40,269 bases of DNA from Arthrobacter sp. Br18 (GTDB lineage: Bacteria > Actinomycetota > Actinomycetes > Actinomycetales > Micrococcaceae). Below the pieces are notes generated by a model. The model saw only the letters and a program-made list of their open reading frames with translations, was not told where the DNA came from and made no database searches. The position numbers were made by a program, and so were the translations under genes. Within the stretch, counting starts at the first letter, position 1, and every line of letters starts with the position of its first letter. Below are positions 1 through 8,417 of the stretch, piece after piece. Location: assembly GCF_000520555.1 (NCBI RefSeq), contig NZ_KI914846.1:141319-181587 (forward strand), in the 5' to 3' direction.

Positions 1-543
1 CCGCCCGCCAGTGACGATGGTGCCGAGGGATACGTTCTTCAACTGGGCGAATGGCATGACCTCGGTACCGACGTCGATATGCGCGGCCAGCACGGCGTTG
101 CCGGAGGAAGCTCCTGGTGCCGAACCGTACCGGTACCACCCCGCTTCGTAGAAGCTGTCGGGGATTTCCATTTCCGCGTCACTCGCCATTCCTACGTCCA
201 CCACGTCCACTGCGATATCTGTACCTTCGATGTCGAGTGAGACGGGCAGCGGCACGTCCTCGCCCTGGGCTGCGGTGGCTGGCCGCACAGTTATGCCGGG
301 TGCGCCGCCGGGGGCCGGGGCGCCCGGAGTCGTTGGGGCCGGCGCTTCGGGGGCCGGGGCGCCGAGGGTTATTGGGGCCGGGGCCCCCAGGGCCTCGTCG
401 GCTGTTATCTGCGCCGCGCTCGGAACGGGTACAGCCTGCTGCGGCGCCGTTTCAGGCTGACCGCATCCTCCGGCGAGCAGACCGAGGGAGGCAGCCAGGA
501 GCAGAACGGTGACTCGAGGGTGTCGGGGACTCAAGGGGTGCAT
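1..543 (-). CDS. Class F sortase lipoprotein, C-terminal part beyond window
   Basis: Partial: 181 codons from an ATG at 543, running off the window start without a stop. The N-terminus has a basic start, a hydrophobic stretch (about residues 11-26) and a lipobox-like AGGC with Cys near residue 27, so a lipoprotein anchor is likely. A Pro/Ala linker with repeated GAPAP units (about 52-83) follows. The folded part reads like class F sortases: SFYEAGWYRYGSAPG, then NAVLAAHIDVG with the probable catalytic His near 155. The catalytic Cys and Arg would lie outside the window. Sortases are cell-surface transpeptidases that join sorting-signal proteins to the wall. The gene directly upstream encodes a secreted DUF4397 protein with a sortase-like tail, a plausible partner. 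The ribosome site is weak. Confidence 0.8.
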   Translation of the reverse strand, partial: MHPLSPRHPRVTVLLLAASLGLLAGGCGQPETAPQQAVPVPSAAQITADEALGAPAPITLGAPAPEAPAPTTPGAPAPGGAPGITVRPATAAQGEDVPLPVSLDIEGTDIAVDVVDVGMASDAEMEIPDSFYEAGWYRYGSAPGASSGNAVLAAHIDVGTEVMPFAQLKNVSLGTIVTGGR

Positions 544-562
544 CTTTCGTTGACGGGGCAGC

Positions 563-603
563 CGGGCGGGGTAGGGAACTGGGGGAACTCCCCACCCCGC
601 CCG
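563..603 (-). terminator. Strong GC stem-loop between DUF4397 gene and sortase gene
   Basis: A perfect 10-bp inverted repeat, CGGGCGGGGT at 563-572 and ACCCCGCCCG at 594-603, encloses a 21-base loop. It sits in the gap after the DUF4397 stop and before the sortase ATG. No T-run follows, so it may be a weak terminator or an attenuator that sets the sortase level rather than a full stop. Confidence 0.45.
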
Positions 604-609
604 CTGCGG

Positions 610-1424
610 TTAGTTACCGGCGCGGGCGGTCCGCATCCGGGCAGCCACCGCTGCGCCGGACAGGAGCACCAGGCCAACGGCCCCTGCTCCCAGGATCGTG
701 CCGGTGTTGTCCTGCGCTGCGGGGCCGGCTTGCGCGCCCGGAACTGCCGAAGGATCGGAGTGCAGTCCTTCGATCACCTGCGTGGCGAGCGCGAGGTTGC
801 CTGCTTCGAGGCTTCCCCAGGCGTAGACGATCGTTGCGGTTCCCTCGGCAAGGGTCAGGTCCGCGGGCCCGATGACGGGTGCGGTGGTCCCCGTGGCCGC
901 AACGGCCGCCGCGATGGTTCCCGGGTCGGTCGTCAGGGTGGCCTCACCGGGGTTGCTGAGGTTTTCAACCACCGGCGCGCCGCCGGCCAGGACGTCGACC
1001 GCAGGAGCGGCAGCGGTATGGCGGACGGTCAGCCGTGACTTTCCGGCCTCGACCGTCGAGACGTCATTGGTGTAGAAGTTCGCCGTCGGGCTGCCCTCGG
1101 CATCGAGGTTTGCGGTGGCTGTGTAGTTCCCACCGGCCGCCAGGGTGACGGTCACGGGACCGATCACGGGCGCGCTGGCGTCGGGGGCGTCACTGCCAGT
1201 TCGTAGTCGCCGGCGGGGAGTGCCAGGGGGCCGGCAAGCTCTCCGGGAGTGAAGTCATCGAGGGTCAGGTCCCCGTTGACGTAGACGTCGACCGTAAGGT
1301 CCGGAACGGCGTGCAGGACGGACAACGACGCCGTGTCCGTCATCCCCGTCGCTGCTGCCGGGGCGGCGACGGTGGCAGCACCCAGTGCCGCGACGGCTCC
1401 TACTGCGTAAAGGCTCCTTCGCAT
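610..1424 (-). pseudogene. DUF4397 cell-surface protein, interrupted by a frameshift
   Basis: Two overlapping frames make one DUF4397 protein. The first (1424 down to 1164) has a signal peptide and the typical LSVLHAVPDLTVDVYVNG start, reaching LPAGDYELAVT. The second (1167 down to 610) continues with PVTVTLAAGGNYTATANL and a second half-domain. The join is a run of five G (plus strand 1183-1187); one extra base there restores a single 271-residue reading frame. The C-terminus has a DNTG motif, a hydrophobic helix and a basic tail (RMRTARAGN), like a sortase sorting signal without a clean LPxTG. A good ribosome site (GAGGAG) precedes the ATG at 1424. The break could be a sequencing error, phase variation or true decay; the intact rest favours error or recent change. 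Confidence 0.75.
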
Positions 1425-1541
1425 TGCTTCTCCTCACATTAAGCCCGCCAGGGGCCTCCGGTTGATCCTTGCACCCGTTACTACCGATGAAGGGTGTTCT
1501 GCGGATGCACAACCGGGAGGAACTTTTTTTCGAGGGTGCGG

Positions 1542-2702
1542 TCAGGCGTCGTAGTCCACCGACACGGCGTCGCTCGTGGGGCGCGCCTGGCAGGTCAGGA
1601 CGTAGCCCTTCTCGACCTCGTCGGGTTCCAGTGCGTAGTTTTCCGCCATGTCCACCGTTCCCGACACCACTTTCGCCCGGCACGTTCCACAAACACCGCC
1701 CGCGCAGGCGAACGGCACGTCCGGCCGGACGCGCAGGGCGGCGTTGAGGATGGACTCCCGGGCGTGGGTAGGACTCCGGACCTTGCCCTGCAATCCGTCG
1801 AGGTTGAAGGAGATCGTGAAATTCTCGCCGTCGTCGGACGTCCGGGGCGGCTTCCCCGTCTGGCCTTCGGGCCGGGTGGGTGCACCCGTGGAGAACAATT
1901 CGAAGCGGACCTTCTCGGCGGGAACGCCACGCTCCGCGAGGGTGTCGCGGCACAGCTGGACCAGGTCGAAGGGTCCGCAGAGAAACCACTCATCCACCTC
2001 GTCGGTGCGGATCACACTGGTCAGCATCGTCTCGAGCTTGTTCTCATCGATGCGGCCGGTGAGCAGAGGCGAGATGCGCTGTTCACGCGAGAGCACGTGG
2101 TGGACGGCGAACCGTGCCGGATACCGGTCCTTCAGGTCGGCGAGTTCCTCGAGGAACATCACGTCCATCGCGGCGCGGTTCGCGTACACCAGGTCGAAGC
2201 GGACGTTCGCGTTGGCGGCAAGGACGGTCCGTGCGATGGCGATGACGGGCGTGATTCCGGATCCCGCCGCCACCGCGGCGAAGGAGGTCTGCGTCACGGT
2301 GTCGACCTGCGAGGGGTTGTTGACCTCCGTGAGCTCGTGCTTGGAGATGAACTGGCCCATGGGGCTCATGACGTCGAGGCGGTCACCGGCCTTCAGGAAC
2401 TCGTTGGCCCACTCGGAGAAGAGTCCGCCGAGATCCCGTTTGATGGCCACCCGGATCTCGCCCGGTTTGGGCTCGGCACAGATCGAGTAGCTGCGGCGCA
2501 CCTCCTTCGGTACGCCGTCGACGTCGAGCGTGGTGCGCAGTGCAACGTACTGGCCCGGAAGGTAGTCAAACTTGTCGGCGTATTCCGCGGGCACCGCGAA
2601 GGCCACCTCGACGGCGTCGTCAGTGAGGCGGCGCACGCCGGACACCGTGAGGGTGTGGAACGCCGTCCGCCGTTTGTTGGTGGGGGCAAGGACTACTGCC
2701 AT
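1542..2702 (-). CDS. paaE: Phenylacetyl-CoA epoxidase reductase subunit PaaE
   Basis: 386 residues, the usual length. PaaE is the NADPH-dependent flavo-iron-sulfur reductase that feeds electrons to the PaaABCD epoxidase. The N-terminal half is an FNR-type FAD domain (RRSYSICAEP near residue 95) followed by an NAD(P) domain (AAGSGITPVIAIA, later FLCGPFDLV). The C-terminal third is a plant-type ferredoxin domain with CAGGVCGTCRAK and a last cysteine in VLTCQA, giving all four cluster ligands. The ATG at 2702 directly touches the paaD stop (no gap), so the two are probably translationally coupled. It is the last gene of paaABCDE. Its product is cytoplasmic. Confidence 0.95.
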   Translation of the reverse strand: MAVVLAPTNKRRTAFHTLTVSGVRRLTDDAVEVAFAVPAEYADKFDYLPGQYVALRTTLDVDGVPKEVRRSYSICAEPKPGEIRVAIKRDLGGLFSEWANEFLKAGDRLDVMSPMGQFISKHELTEVNNPSQVDTVTQTSFAAVAAGSGITPVIAIARTVLAANANVRFDLVYANRAAMDVMFLEELADLKDRYPARFAVHHVLSREQRISPLLTGRIDENKLETMLTSVIRTDEVDEWFLCGPFDLVQLCRDTLAERGVPAEKVRFELFSTGAPTRPEGQTGKPPRTSDDGENFTISFNLDGLQGKVRSPTHARESILNAALRVRPDVPFACAGGVCGTCRAKVVSGTVDMAENYALEPDEVEKGYVLTCQARPTSDAVSVDYDA

Positions 2703-3233
2703 CTACAGAACCTTGAAGTAGTCGAAGGGCTCCCGGCAGTCCTGGCAGACGTAGAGCGCCTTGCAGGACGTGGAACCGAAGCGGGTGAGTTCACGGGTAT
2801 TGAGCGAAGCGCACTGGGGGCACTTGACGCTCAGTCCGATCCGAACCGGACCGGCGGCCGCCTTTCCCGTGGGTGGAGCGATGCCGTAGTCGTTCAGCTT
2901 CGCCTTCCCCGCGTCGGTCATCCAGTCAGTGGTCCAGGCCGGCGCCAGTTCGATATTCACCCGGATCCCGTCGTAACCGTGCAGCGTCAGGGCAGACGTG
3001 ATGTCGTCGCGGATTGCGTCCATCGCCGGGCAGCCCGAGTAGGTCGGTGTGATGACCACCATCGCCTCCCCGCCCGGACCGGCACGCGCGGCACGGAGTA
3101 CGCCCAGGTCCTCGATGGTGAGGACCGGGATCTCAGGGTCGCAGATCGCGGCGGCGATGTCCCACACCCGCGCGTCGTCGTCGTTCACCGGCCGGTGCGC
3201 CGTGTTGACGTCGGTCTGCATGTCCAGCCTCAC
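2703..3233 (-). CDS. paaD: Phenylacetyl-CoA epoxidase subunit PaaD
   Basis: 176 residues from a GTG at 3233, which overlaps the paaC stop as GTGA; an in-frame ATG at 3221 is the alternative. The N-terminal half is a MIP18/DUF59 domain (IWDPEIP-like region read here as AAICDPEIPVLTIEDLGVL, then TPTYSGCPAMD). The C-terminal part has two cysteine pairs, CPQC and CQDC, that form the zinc or iron ribbon seen in PaaD proteins. In the family PaaD is needed for epoxidase activity, probably in cofactor assembly, rather than being a catalytic subunit. It lies fourth in paaABCDE. Confidence 0.93.
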   Translation of the reverse strand: MRLDMQTDVNTAHRPVNDDDARVWDIAAAICDPEIPVLTIEDLGVLRAARAGPGGEAMVVITPTYSGCPAMDAIRDDITSALTLHGYDGIRVNIELAPAWTTDWMTDAGKAKLNDYGIAPPTGKAAAGPVRIGLSVKCPQCASLNTRELTRFGSTSCKALYVCQDCREPFDYFKVL

Positions 3234-4054
3234 CAGGAAGCTCCGGGGTGCTCGCGCGCGAGCACCTGCATCTCGGCGAGGAGATAGCCCAGATGCTCGC
3301 TGTGGCGGCCGGCGCGGCCGCCGCCCACGGCCTGCGGGACCTGCGGGACCTCGAGCCCGGCCTCGGCGAGCACTGCCCCGATCGCCTCATCGAACGGTGT
3401 CCGCAATGCGCTCGGGCGGACCGCGGCGTCCCCCGCCGCGTCGATGGGCGCGGAGTCCGTGAACAGTTCCCCGACATAGGGCCAGGTGAGTTTCAGTCCT
3501 GCCTCCATGCGGCGGCGCGACTCGTCGGTACCGAGGGCGAGACGGAGGATCCACTGGGCACCGTGGTCGCGGTGGTAGTCGACCTCCTTGACGGCCTTCG
3601 CAGCGATACCCGCGAGGGTTGCGTCCGAGGAGTGCATCAGCCGCGAGTACAGCTCCCACTGGTAGTGCGACACCACGAACTGGCGCGCGATGGTCCGCGC
3701 GAAGTCGCCGTTCGGCTGCTCGAAAAGGTGCGCCGAGCGGAACTCGGGTTCACGGCGGAAGTAGGCCAGGTCGTCCTCGGTCCTGCCCGACGCGTGCCCG
3801 GCGTAGGTGAGGAAGGACCGTGCGTGGCCGATGAGGTCGAGCCCGATGTTCGCGAGCGCCACGTCCTCCTCGAGCTCAGGTGCCCGGGAGATCCACCAGC
3901 CCAGCCGTTGCGCGAGGATGAGGGAATCATCGCCGAGCCACAGGGCGTACTCCGCGACGTCGGGCGTGGGAGTTGCCTCCGACGCCGCGATGTCCTCGGG
4001 CCGCAGGGCGTTGCCGGGAGTGATCCGCGTGGCACTGGCGCTTGACTCACTCAC
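3230..4054 (-). CDS. paaC: Phenylacetyl-CoA epoxidase structural subunit PaaC
   Basis: 274 residues when started at the GTG at 4054, which overlaps the paaB stop by four bases; a longer frame reaching 4183 reads through paaB and is rejected. PaaC is the ferritin-like but non-catalytic partner of PaaA in the epoxidase core. Typical segments are YALWLGDDSLILAQRLGWW, IGLDLIGHAR, EVDYHRDHGAQW and SEHLGYLLAEMQVLARE near the end. The stop overlaps the GTG of paaD, so the whole operon is tightly coupled. It is cytoplasmic. Confidence 0.94.
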   Translation of the reverse strand: MSESSASATRITPGNALRPEDIAASEATPTPDVAEYALWLGDDSLILAQRLGWWISRAPELEEDVALANIGLDLIGHARSFLTYAGHASGRTEDDLAYFRREPEFRSAHLFEQPNGDFARTIARQFVVSHYQWELYSRLMHSSDATLAGIAAKAVKEVDYHRDHGAQWILRLALGTDESRRRMEAGLKLTWPYVGELFTDSAPIDAAGDAAVRPSALRTPFDEAIGAVLAEAGLEVPQVPQAVGGGRAGRHSEHLGYLLAEMQVLAREHPGASW

Positions 4055-4398
4055 AGGTGCTTCACTCCCTCGCTCTTCGTGTAGTAGGTGGCATGGCGGT
4101 AGTCCTTGCCCTGGGGGGACTCGAAGAACTGCCCTTTCGCGTCGGGATCGCTGGTGATGATCGACGACGACGGCACCACCCACAGGCTGACGCCCTCGTT
4201 GCGCCGGGTGTAGAGGTCGCGCGCGTTCCGCACCGCCATGTCGGCGTCGGGAGCGTGGAGGGAGCCTGCATGCACGTGGGAAAGGCCCCGCGAGGACCGC
4301 ACGAATACTTCCCAGAGCGGCCAGCCCTGGCGCTTTTCCGACACCCCTGTGCTCGGAGCGGTTGCGCCGTCATCACCCGTGGTCGATCCTCCGGTCAC
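4051..4398 (-). CDS. paaB: Phenylacetyl-CoA epoxidase subunit PaaB
   Basis: 115 residues from a GTG at 4398, one base after the paaA stop; an upstream ATG in the same frame lies deep in paaA and gives an Arg/Ser-rich nonsense extension. PaaB is a small bridging subunit of the PaaABC complex. The family pattern is clear: WPLWEVFVRSSRGLSHVHAG, the run of ARDLYTRRNEGVSLWVVP, and near the end KDYRHATYYTKSEGVKHL. The preceding AGAAGGCGG in the paaA tail can serve as ribosome site. The stop overlaps the paaC start. Confidence 0.94.
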   Translation of the reverse strand: MTGGSTTGDDGATAPSTGVSEKRQGWPLWEVFVRSSRGLSHVHAGSLHAPDADMAVRNARDLYTRRNEGVSLWVVPSSSIITSDPDAKGQFFESPQGKDYRHATYYTKSEGVKHL

Positions 4399-4399
4399 G

Positions 4400-5380
4400 C
4401 TAGGCCGCCTTCTGCTGTGCTGCTTTGAGGGCCTGTTTCTCGGCATACGCGACGGCGGCTTCCCGCACCCAGGCACCGTCCTCGTGGGCCTCGCGGCGGC
4501 GCTCCATGCGCTGCGCATTACAGGGCCCGCGGCCGGCGAGGACTTCGGCGAACTCGTTCCAGTCCAACGGGCCGTGCTCCCATTTCTGCGTCTCCTCGTC
4601 GAAGCGGATGTCCGCATCCGGGAGCGTCAGCCCGAGGGCTTCCACCTGCTCGACCATCATGCCCACGAAGCGGGAGCGCAGTTCATCGTTGGAGAAACGC
4701 TTGATGTTCCAGGCCATGGACTGCTTGGAATTGGGCGAATCGTCGTCGGGCGGACCGAACATCATGAGCGACGGCGCGTACCAGCGGTTGACGGCGTCCT
4801 GCGCCATTTCCCGCTGGGCGGGGGTTCCGTTGGCCAGTTCGAGCAGGATCTCGAAGCCCTGGCGCTGGTGGAAGGACTCCTCCTTGCAGACACGGACCAT
4901 CGCGCGGCCGTAGGGTCCATAGGACGCGCGGCACAGTGGCACCTGGTTGCAGATCGCCGCTCCGTCGACGAGCCAGCCGATCGCGCCGATGTCGGCCCAG
5001 GTCAGCACCGGGTAGTTGAAGATGCTCGAGTAGCGTGCCTTGCCGGCGATGAGGTCCTCGGACATCTTGTCCCGCGGTGTGCCAAGGGTTTCCGCGGCCG
5101 AGTACAGGTAGAGTCCGTGGCCGGCCTCATCCTGGACCTTGGCCATGAGGATGGCCTTGCGCTTGAGGGACGGGGCCCGCGTGATCCAGTTGGCTTCCGG
5201 CTGCATACCGATGATCTCGGAGTGGGCGTGCTGGGAGATCTGGCGTGTGAGGGACTTCCGGTACGCCTCCGGCATCCAGTCACGCGGCTCGATGCGCGAG
5301 TCCCGAGCGATCAGATCATTGAAAAGCTGCTCGCCTGCTTCGATCTGCTCAACCGCTGCGGTTGTCGTCACGATGGCCAC
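4400..5380 (-). CDS. paaA: Phenylacetyl-CoA epoxidase catalytic subunit PaaA
   Basis: 326 residues, full length. PaaA carries the diiron centre that inserts one oxygen atom into the ring of phenylacetyl-CoA, giving the 1,2-epoxide. Visible diiron-type motifs are DEAGH (about 84-88) and EESFH (about 167-171) within four-helix-bundle sequence, plus the family run [20 protein letters not shown]. It is the first gene of paaABCDE and starts 31 bases downstream of an operator palindrome and promoter (5411-5457), so it is expected to be repressed until phenylacetyl-CoA is formed. Confidence 0.96.
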   Translation of the reverse strand: MAIVTTTAAVEQIEAGEQLFNDLIARDSRIEPRDWMPEAYRKSLTRQISQHAHSEIIGMQPEANWITRAPSLKRKAILMAKVQDEAGHGLYLYSAAETLGTPRDKMSEDLIAGKARYSSIFNYPVLTWADIGAIGWLVDGAAICNQVPLCRASYGPYGRAMVRVCKEESFHQRQGFEILLELANGTPAQREMAQDAVNRWYAPSLMMFGPPDDDSPNSKQSMAWNIKRFSNDELRSRFVGMMVEQVEALGLTLPDADIRFDEETQKWEHGPLDWNEFAEVLAGRGPCNAQRMERRREAHEDGAWVREAAVAYAEKQALKAAQQKAA

Positions 5381-5410
5381 CTCACTGTGCTGGAACGACG
5401 CCGGAAATAA

Positions 5411-5457
5411 TTACCGACCGTTCGTTCAGGATATCCAGTGCGGGCCGTGGCAGTCAA
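5411..5457 (-). promoter_or_regulatory. paaA promoter with PaaR-type operator
   Basis: On the minus strand a -35 TTGACT (5452-5457) is followed, after 18 bases, by TATCCT (5428-5433). Overlapping the -10 and extending past the expected start point is the palindrome TTACCGACCGTTCGTTCAGG (5411-5430, plus-strand reading). Four more copies of this motif precede other paa units in the window. The position fits repression by blocking the polymerase. That PaaR (14891-15514) is the binder is inference. Confidence 0.75.
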
Positions 5458-5534
5458 CAGGACGGCGTCCCACCGTCCCCACCCCCTCCCCTTCACCTTT
5501 CTACGTGGCCACCGCACCCTTTGCCTTCACCCTC

Positions 5535-8417
5535 TTACTGCTGAACGAGGAAGTCGTCGAACCGTACCTGCAGCGGTGCCATGGTCGCAGACCCGGAAAG
5601 ATAGGCAGTCACGGCCACCGACCCTGCCTTCTGCAGGACCGGGTCGGAGTCGGTCGACGTGATTTGCCAGGCGGCAGGCTCCTCGGCCCCGACCCTCCAC
5701 ACCTTCGCCTCCACCGTCGCCGGAGCTGTACCCGAGACCCTGACACGCATGTTGTAGGTATCGGTCACGCTGAAGGTCAGCGGCGACAGTGAGGCACTCC
5801 GAAGTGAGGTCACCGTGCCGTTGACGACTTTTTCGGTGAACAGCGACATCGCACCGGTGCTCGAGATCCCGAGCTTCGCCCTGTAGTCCCCGGCTCCCAC
5901 GACATTCCGGCCGACCACCGTCAGATAGGCGCCGCCCCCGTTGGGTGCCTTGTCGAGCTTCGTCCCGAAACGGGTATCCGTGGTCAGTGACGATGGGCCG
6001 TCGAGCCGCGTCGTGGCACTCGAGGCCGCAGCCGCCAGTCCCATCACGCCCTCGCTGCCGTTGACCGAGTACTTGCCGGTGGATCCTGTGACCGCCCAGG
6101 CCCCGCCGACGTCGGCACTGCCCCAGCCGCCGGTGACGGTCCGGCCGAAGCCGTCCCGGGCGAGTTCAGCCGGCTGCCCCGCGGCGGTCACCGTCACGGC
6201 ACGCGAGACGGAGTTCGGTTCCCCGGCGTTGTCGGTGACGGTCAGCGTCACGGTGTAGGTTCCCGCCGCGGCGTAGGTCCTTGAGGCCCCCACCCCAGTC
6301 CCTGTGGTCCCGTCGCCGAAGTCCCATGCGTGGGAGACGATGGTGCCGTCCGAATCGGTCGACGTCGACCCGTCGAAGGATGCGGCCAACCCGGTGGCCA
6401 TATGCGTGAACGCCGCTGCGGGAGGAGCGTTCACAGGACTGCCGGCGACGACAGTGATGACTTTGGACGTCGTGTGGACGGCACCCCGATCGTCCGTCAC
6501 CGTCAGCTTCACCGTGTACGTTCCCGCGGTGGCGTAGGTCCTCGATGCCTCGACACCGGTGCCCGTCGTCCCATCGCCGAAGTCCCACACATAGGAGGCG
6601 ATGGTGCCATCGGCATCGGTCGAGGCCGATCCGTCGAATGACGCGCTCAGGGCGCTGACCGCTTCCGTGAACCGTGCCACCGGCGCGGCGTTCTCTGCAG
6701 TGCCCGCCATGACGGTGACGCTCACAGTTTCGGAGCGGACCTCGTTGCCGAAGGGATCGGTGGCGAAGATCCGATAGGTGTGCGTCGAGGACGGAGCCAG
6801 GCCCGAGTCCTCGAACGTCAGCGTGGGCCGCTGCCAGAACTGCGATAGCTGGGAGACCTGGTGGACCGGGGTGGCGATCTGGCCATCACGGATCACCTTG
6901 TAGGTGAGGTTCTGGTTGTCGTAGTCCCAATTAGCCGTCCACTGCACGGTGACCCGGCCGGCTTCCGGGGAAGTGAGGGTCGGATTGGTCCCGACGCCGG
7001 TGACGGTGGGCCCGACCTTGTTCGGCGCGATGCTGCGGACAGCGAACCGCACGAGTCCCTGCTGCGCCTTGCCGTTCACCCTCGGGAACTCTCCGCCCAG
7101 CACCACGTAGTCGGCGTTGCCGGTCACCGACCAGGCTGCCTGGCCCTGACCGGTGAACGTGCCTGCTGTCATCCGGGGGAACCAGGTGAGGAGCGACGGG
7201 GAAGGATTACCTTCGAAGTTGAAGTAGTTGCCCACGCTGTTGCGCTTCACGGTGCCGGTTGCACTCTTGCTGAACGAAATGGCCCGCTGCCAGTCCCGCG
7301 GGACCGACTCGGGGAATCCACCGATATTCCCGCAGTAGTGGGCATGTCCGACGCTGTAGACCACCTCTCCGATGGGAACGACGCTGTAGGAATCGCCGTG
7401 ACAGTCCTCGATCCACTTCACGGCCCCGTCCGCCCAGTTCGCGGAGAACGTTCCCTCAAAATTGCCACCTGCGCCGAAGACATAGCCGGTCCCATAGACG
7501 TTCGTACCATCGGTGGACAGGCCGGTGATGGCGGCGTCCGCTCCACCGTTTCGGACCAGCCCGTTGACAGCCCATGGTCTCAGCGCGCCTGTTGTGGTGT
7601 CGACGGCGGCGAGCCCGTACCCGGGGTTCGACGATCCGTTGAGCGTCGTGAAGCTGCCGCCCACCACGATCTTGGTTCGGTCGGGAGACAGGACCATCGC
7701 CCACACGTCTCCTCCTGCAGCCTTCGGACTCCAGCTGAGCAGGGAGCCGGTGCCCGCATCGACGGCGGCGAGCCTCGGCCGCGAGGTCGAACCCACTGCG
7801 GAGAACCAGCCACCCAGGTAGACCGCGTCGGCCGTTGCCACGATCGCATCGACCCGCGAGTTGGGCGTCGGTTTGAAGGAAGTGATCAGCGCACCGGTTG
7901 TCGGATTCAACGCGGCGATCCGGGATGCAGTTGTTCCGTTCACCGAGGTGAACGCTCCTCCGACGTAGATCCGGGAACCGTCCGGTGACGCCGCGATCGA
8001 CCGGGCCTGCCCATTCAGGCTGGGCGCGAAGGACTGGATGAGCGCGCCCGTCGTGATGTCGTACGCGAGGATATTGCTGCGCTTCACCGTGCTCGTCCCG
8101 GCCGCGGCCCCGGCCGGCCGAGCCGTCGTGAAGTTGCCCGCGACGTAGACGGTGTTTCCGACGATCACCTGCTGCCAGACAACCCCATCGACCTGCACGG
8201 TCGGCAGCGGGTCGGCCGACACTGTGGGCGGGTCCGCAGCGGTGACCGGGTCGGCCGCTGTGTCCGCAGAGGCGATCGGACCGGCGCTGACTGTCGCCAC
8301 GACCGCGAATGCACAGGCCGCTGCCATCGCCAGCGTCTTCCGGAGTGTGCTCCGGTACCACTGACGTCCGGTGAATTCCTCCCCCGATGCCGACGGCGGA
8401 TTGCGGTTCTGTTTCAT
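5535..8417 (-). CDS. Secreted beta-propeller / Fn3 / twin PKD surface protein
   Basis: 960 residues. A long basic N-region and hydrophobic stretch (about 27-50) form a signal peptide. Residues about 70-470 are propeller-like repeats of the form GNTVYVAGNFT, GSRIYVGGAFTSVNG, TKIVVGGSFTTLNG, ending in VVLGGEFPRVNG. A fibronectin-III-like domain follows (about 475-575), then two nearly identical PKD domains, each with WDFGDGTTGTGV and a TYTVxLTVTD strand, and a jelly-roll-like C-terminal domain of about 200 residues ending DDFLVQQ. No anchor is seen, so it is probably released or bound non-covalently to the envelope. Its ATG overlaps the stop of the upstream anchored protein (ATGA) and has a good AGGGAGAGG site. 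Its ligand is unknown; a carbohydrate or matrix role is a guess. Confidence 0.8.
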   Translation of the reverse strand: MKQNRNPPSASGEEFTGRQWYRSTLRKTLAMAAACAFAVVATVSAGPIASADTAADPVTAADPPTVSADPLPTVQVDGVVWQQVIVGNTVYVAGNFTTARPAGAAAGTSTVKRSNILAYDITTGALIQSFAPSLNGQARSIAASPDGSRIYVGGAFTSVNGTTASRIAALNPTTGALITSFKPTPNSRVDAIVATADAVYLGGWFSAVGSTSRPRLAAVDAGTGSLLSWSPKAAGGDVWAMVLSPDRTKIVVGGSFTTLNGSSNPGYGLAAVDTTTGALRPWAVNGLVRNGGADAAITGLSTDGTNVYGTGYVFGAGGNFEGTFSANWADGAVKWIEDCHGDSYSVVPIGEVVYSVGHAHYCGNIGGFPESVPRDWQRAISFSKSATGTVKRNSVGNYFNFEGNPSPSLLTWFPRMTAGTFTGQGQAAWSVTGNADYVVLGGEFPRVNGKAQQGLVRFAVRSIAPNKVGPTVTGVGTNPTLTSPEAGRVTVQWTANWDYDNQNLTYKVIRDGQIATPVHQVSQLSQFWQRPTLTFEDSGLAPSSTHTYRIFATDPFGNEVRSETVSVTVMAGTAENAAPVARFTEAVSALSASFDGSASTDADGTIASYVWDFGDGTTGTGVEASRTYATAGTYTVKLTVTDDRGAVHTTSKVITVVAGSPVNAPPAAAFTHMATGLAASFDGSTSTDSDGTIVSHAWDFGDGTTGTGVGASRTYAAAGTYTVTLTVTDNAGEPNSVSRAVTVTAAGQPAELARDGFGRTVTGGWGSADVGGAWAVTGSTGKYSVNGSEGVMGLAAAASSATTRLDGPSSLTTDTRFGTKLDKAPNGGGAYLTVVGRNVVGAGDYRAKLGISSTGAMSLFTEKVVNGTVTSLRSASLSPLTFSVTDTYNMRVRVSGTAPATVEAKVWRVGAEEPAAWQITSTDSDPVLQKAGSVAVTAYLSGSATMAPLQVRFDDFLVQQ

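Noticed and set aside
1494-3287. 597-codon plus-strand open frame opposite paaE and paaD
   Set aside because: Pure antisense shadow of high-GC coding DNA; His/Arg/Gly-rich with no family motif, while the minus strand has intact paa genes.
4055-4183. Upstream start for paaC at 4183
   Set aside because: Would read through paaB in another frame; the GTG at 4054 overlaps the paaB stop like the other paa junctions.
4399-4617. Upstream start for paaB at 4617
   Set aside because: Extension lies inside paaA and is Arg/Ser-rich; the GTG at 4398 gives the normal PaaB length.
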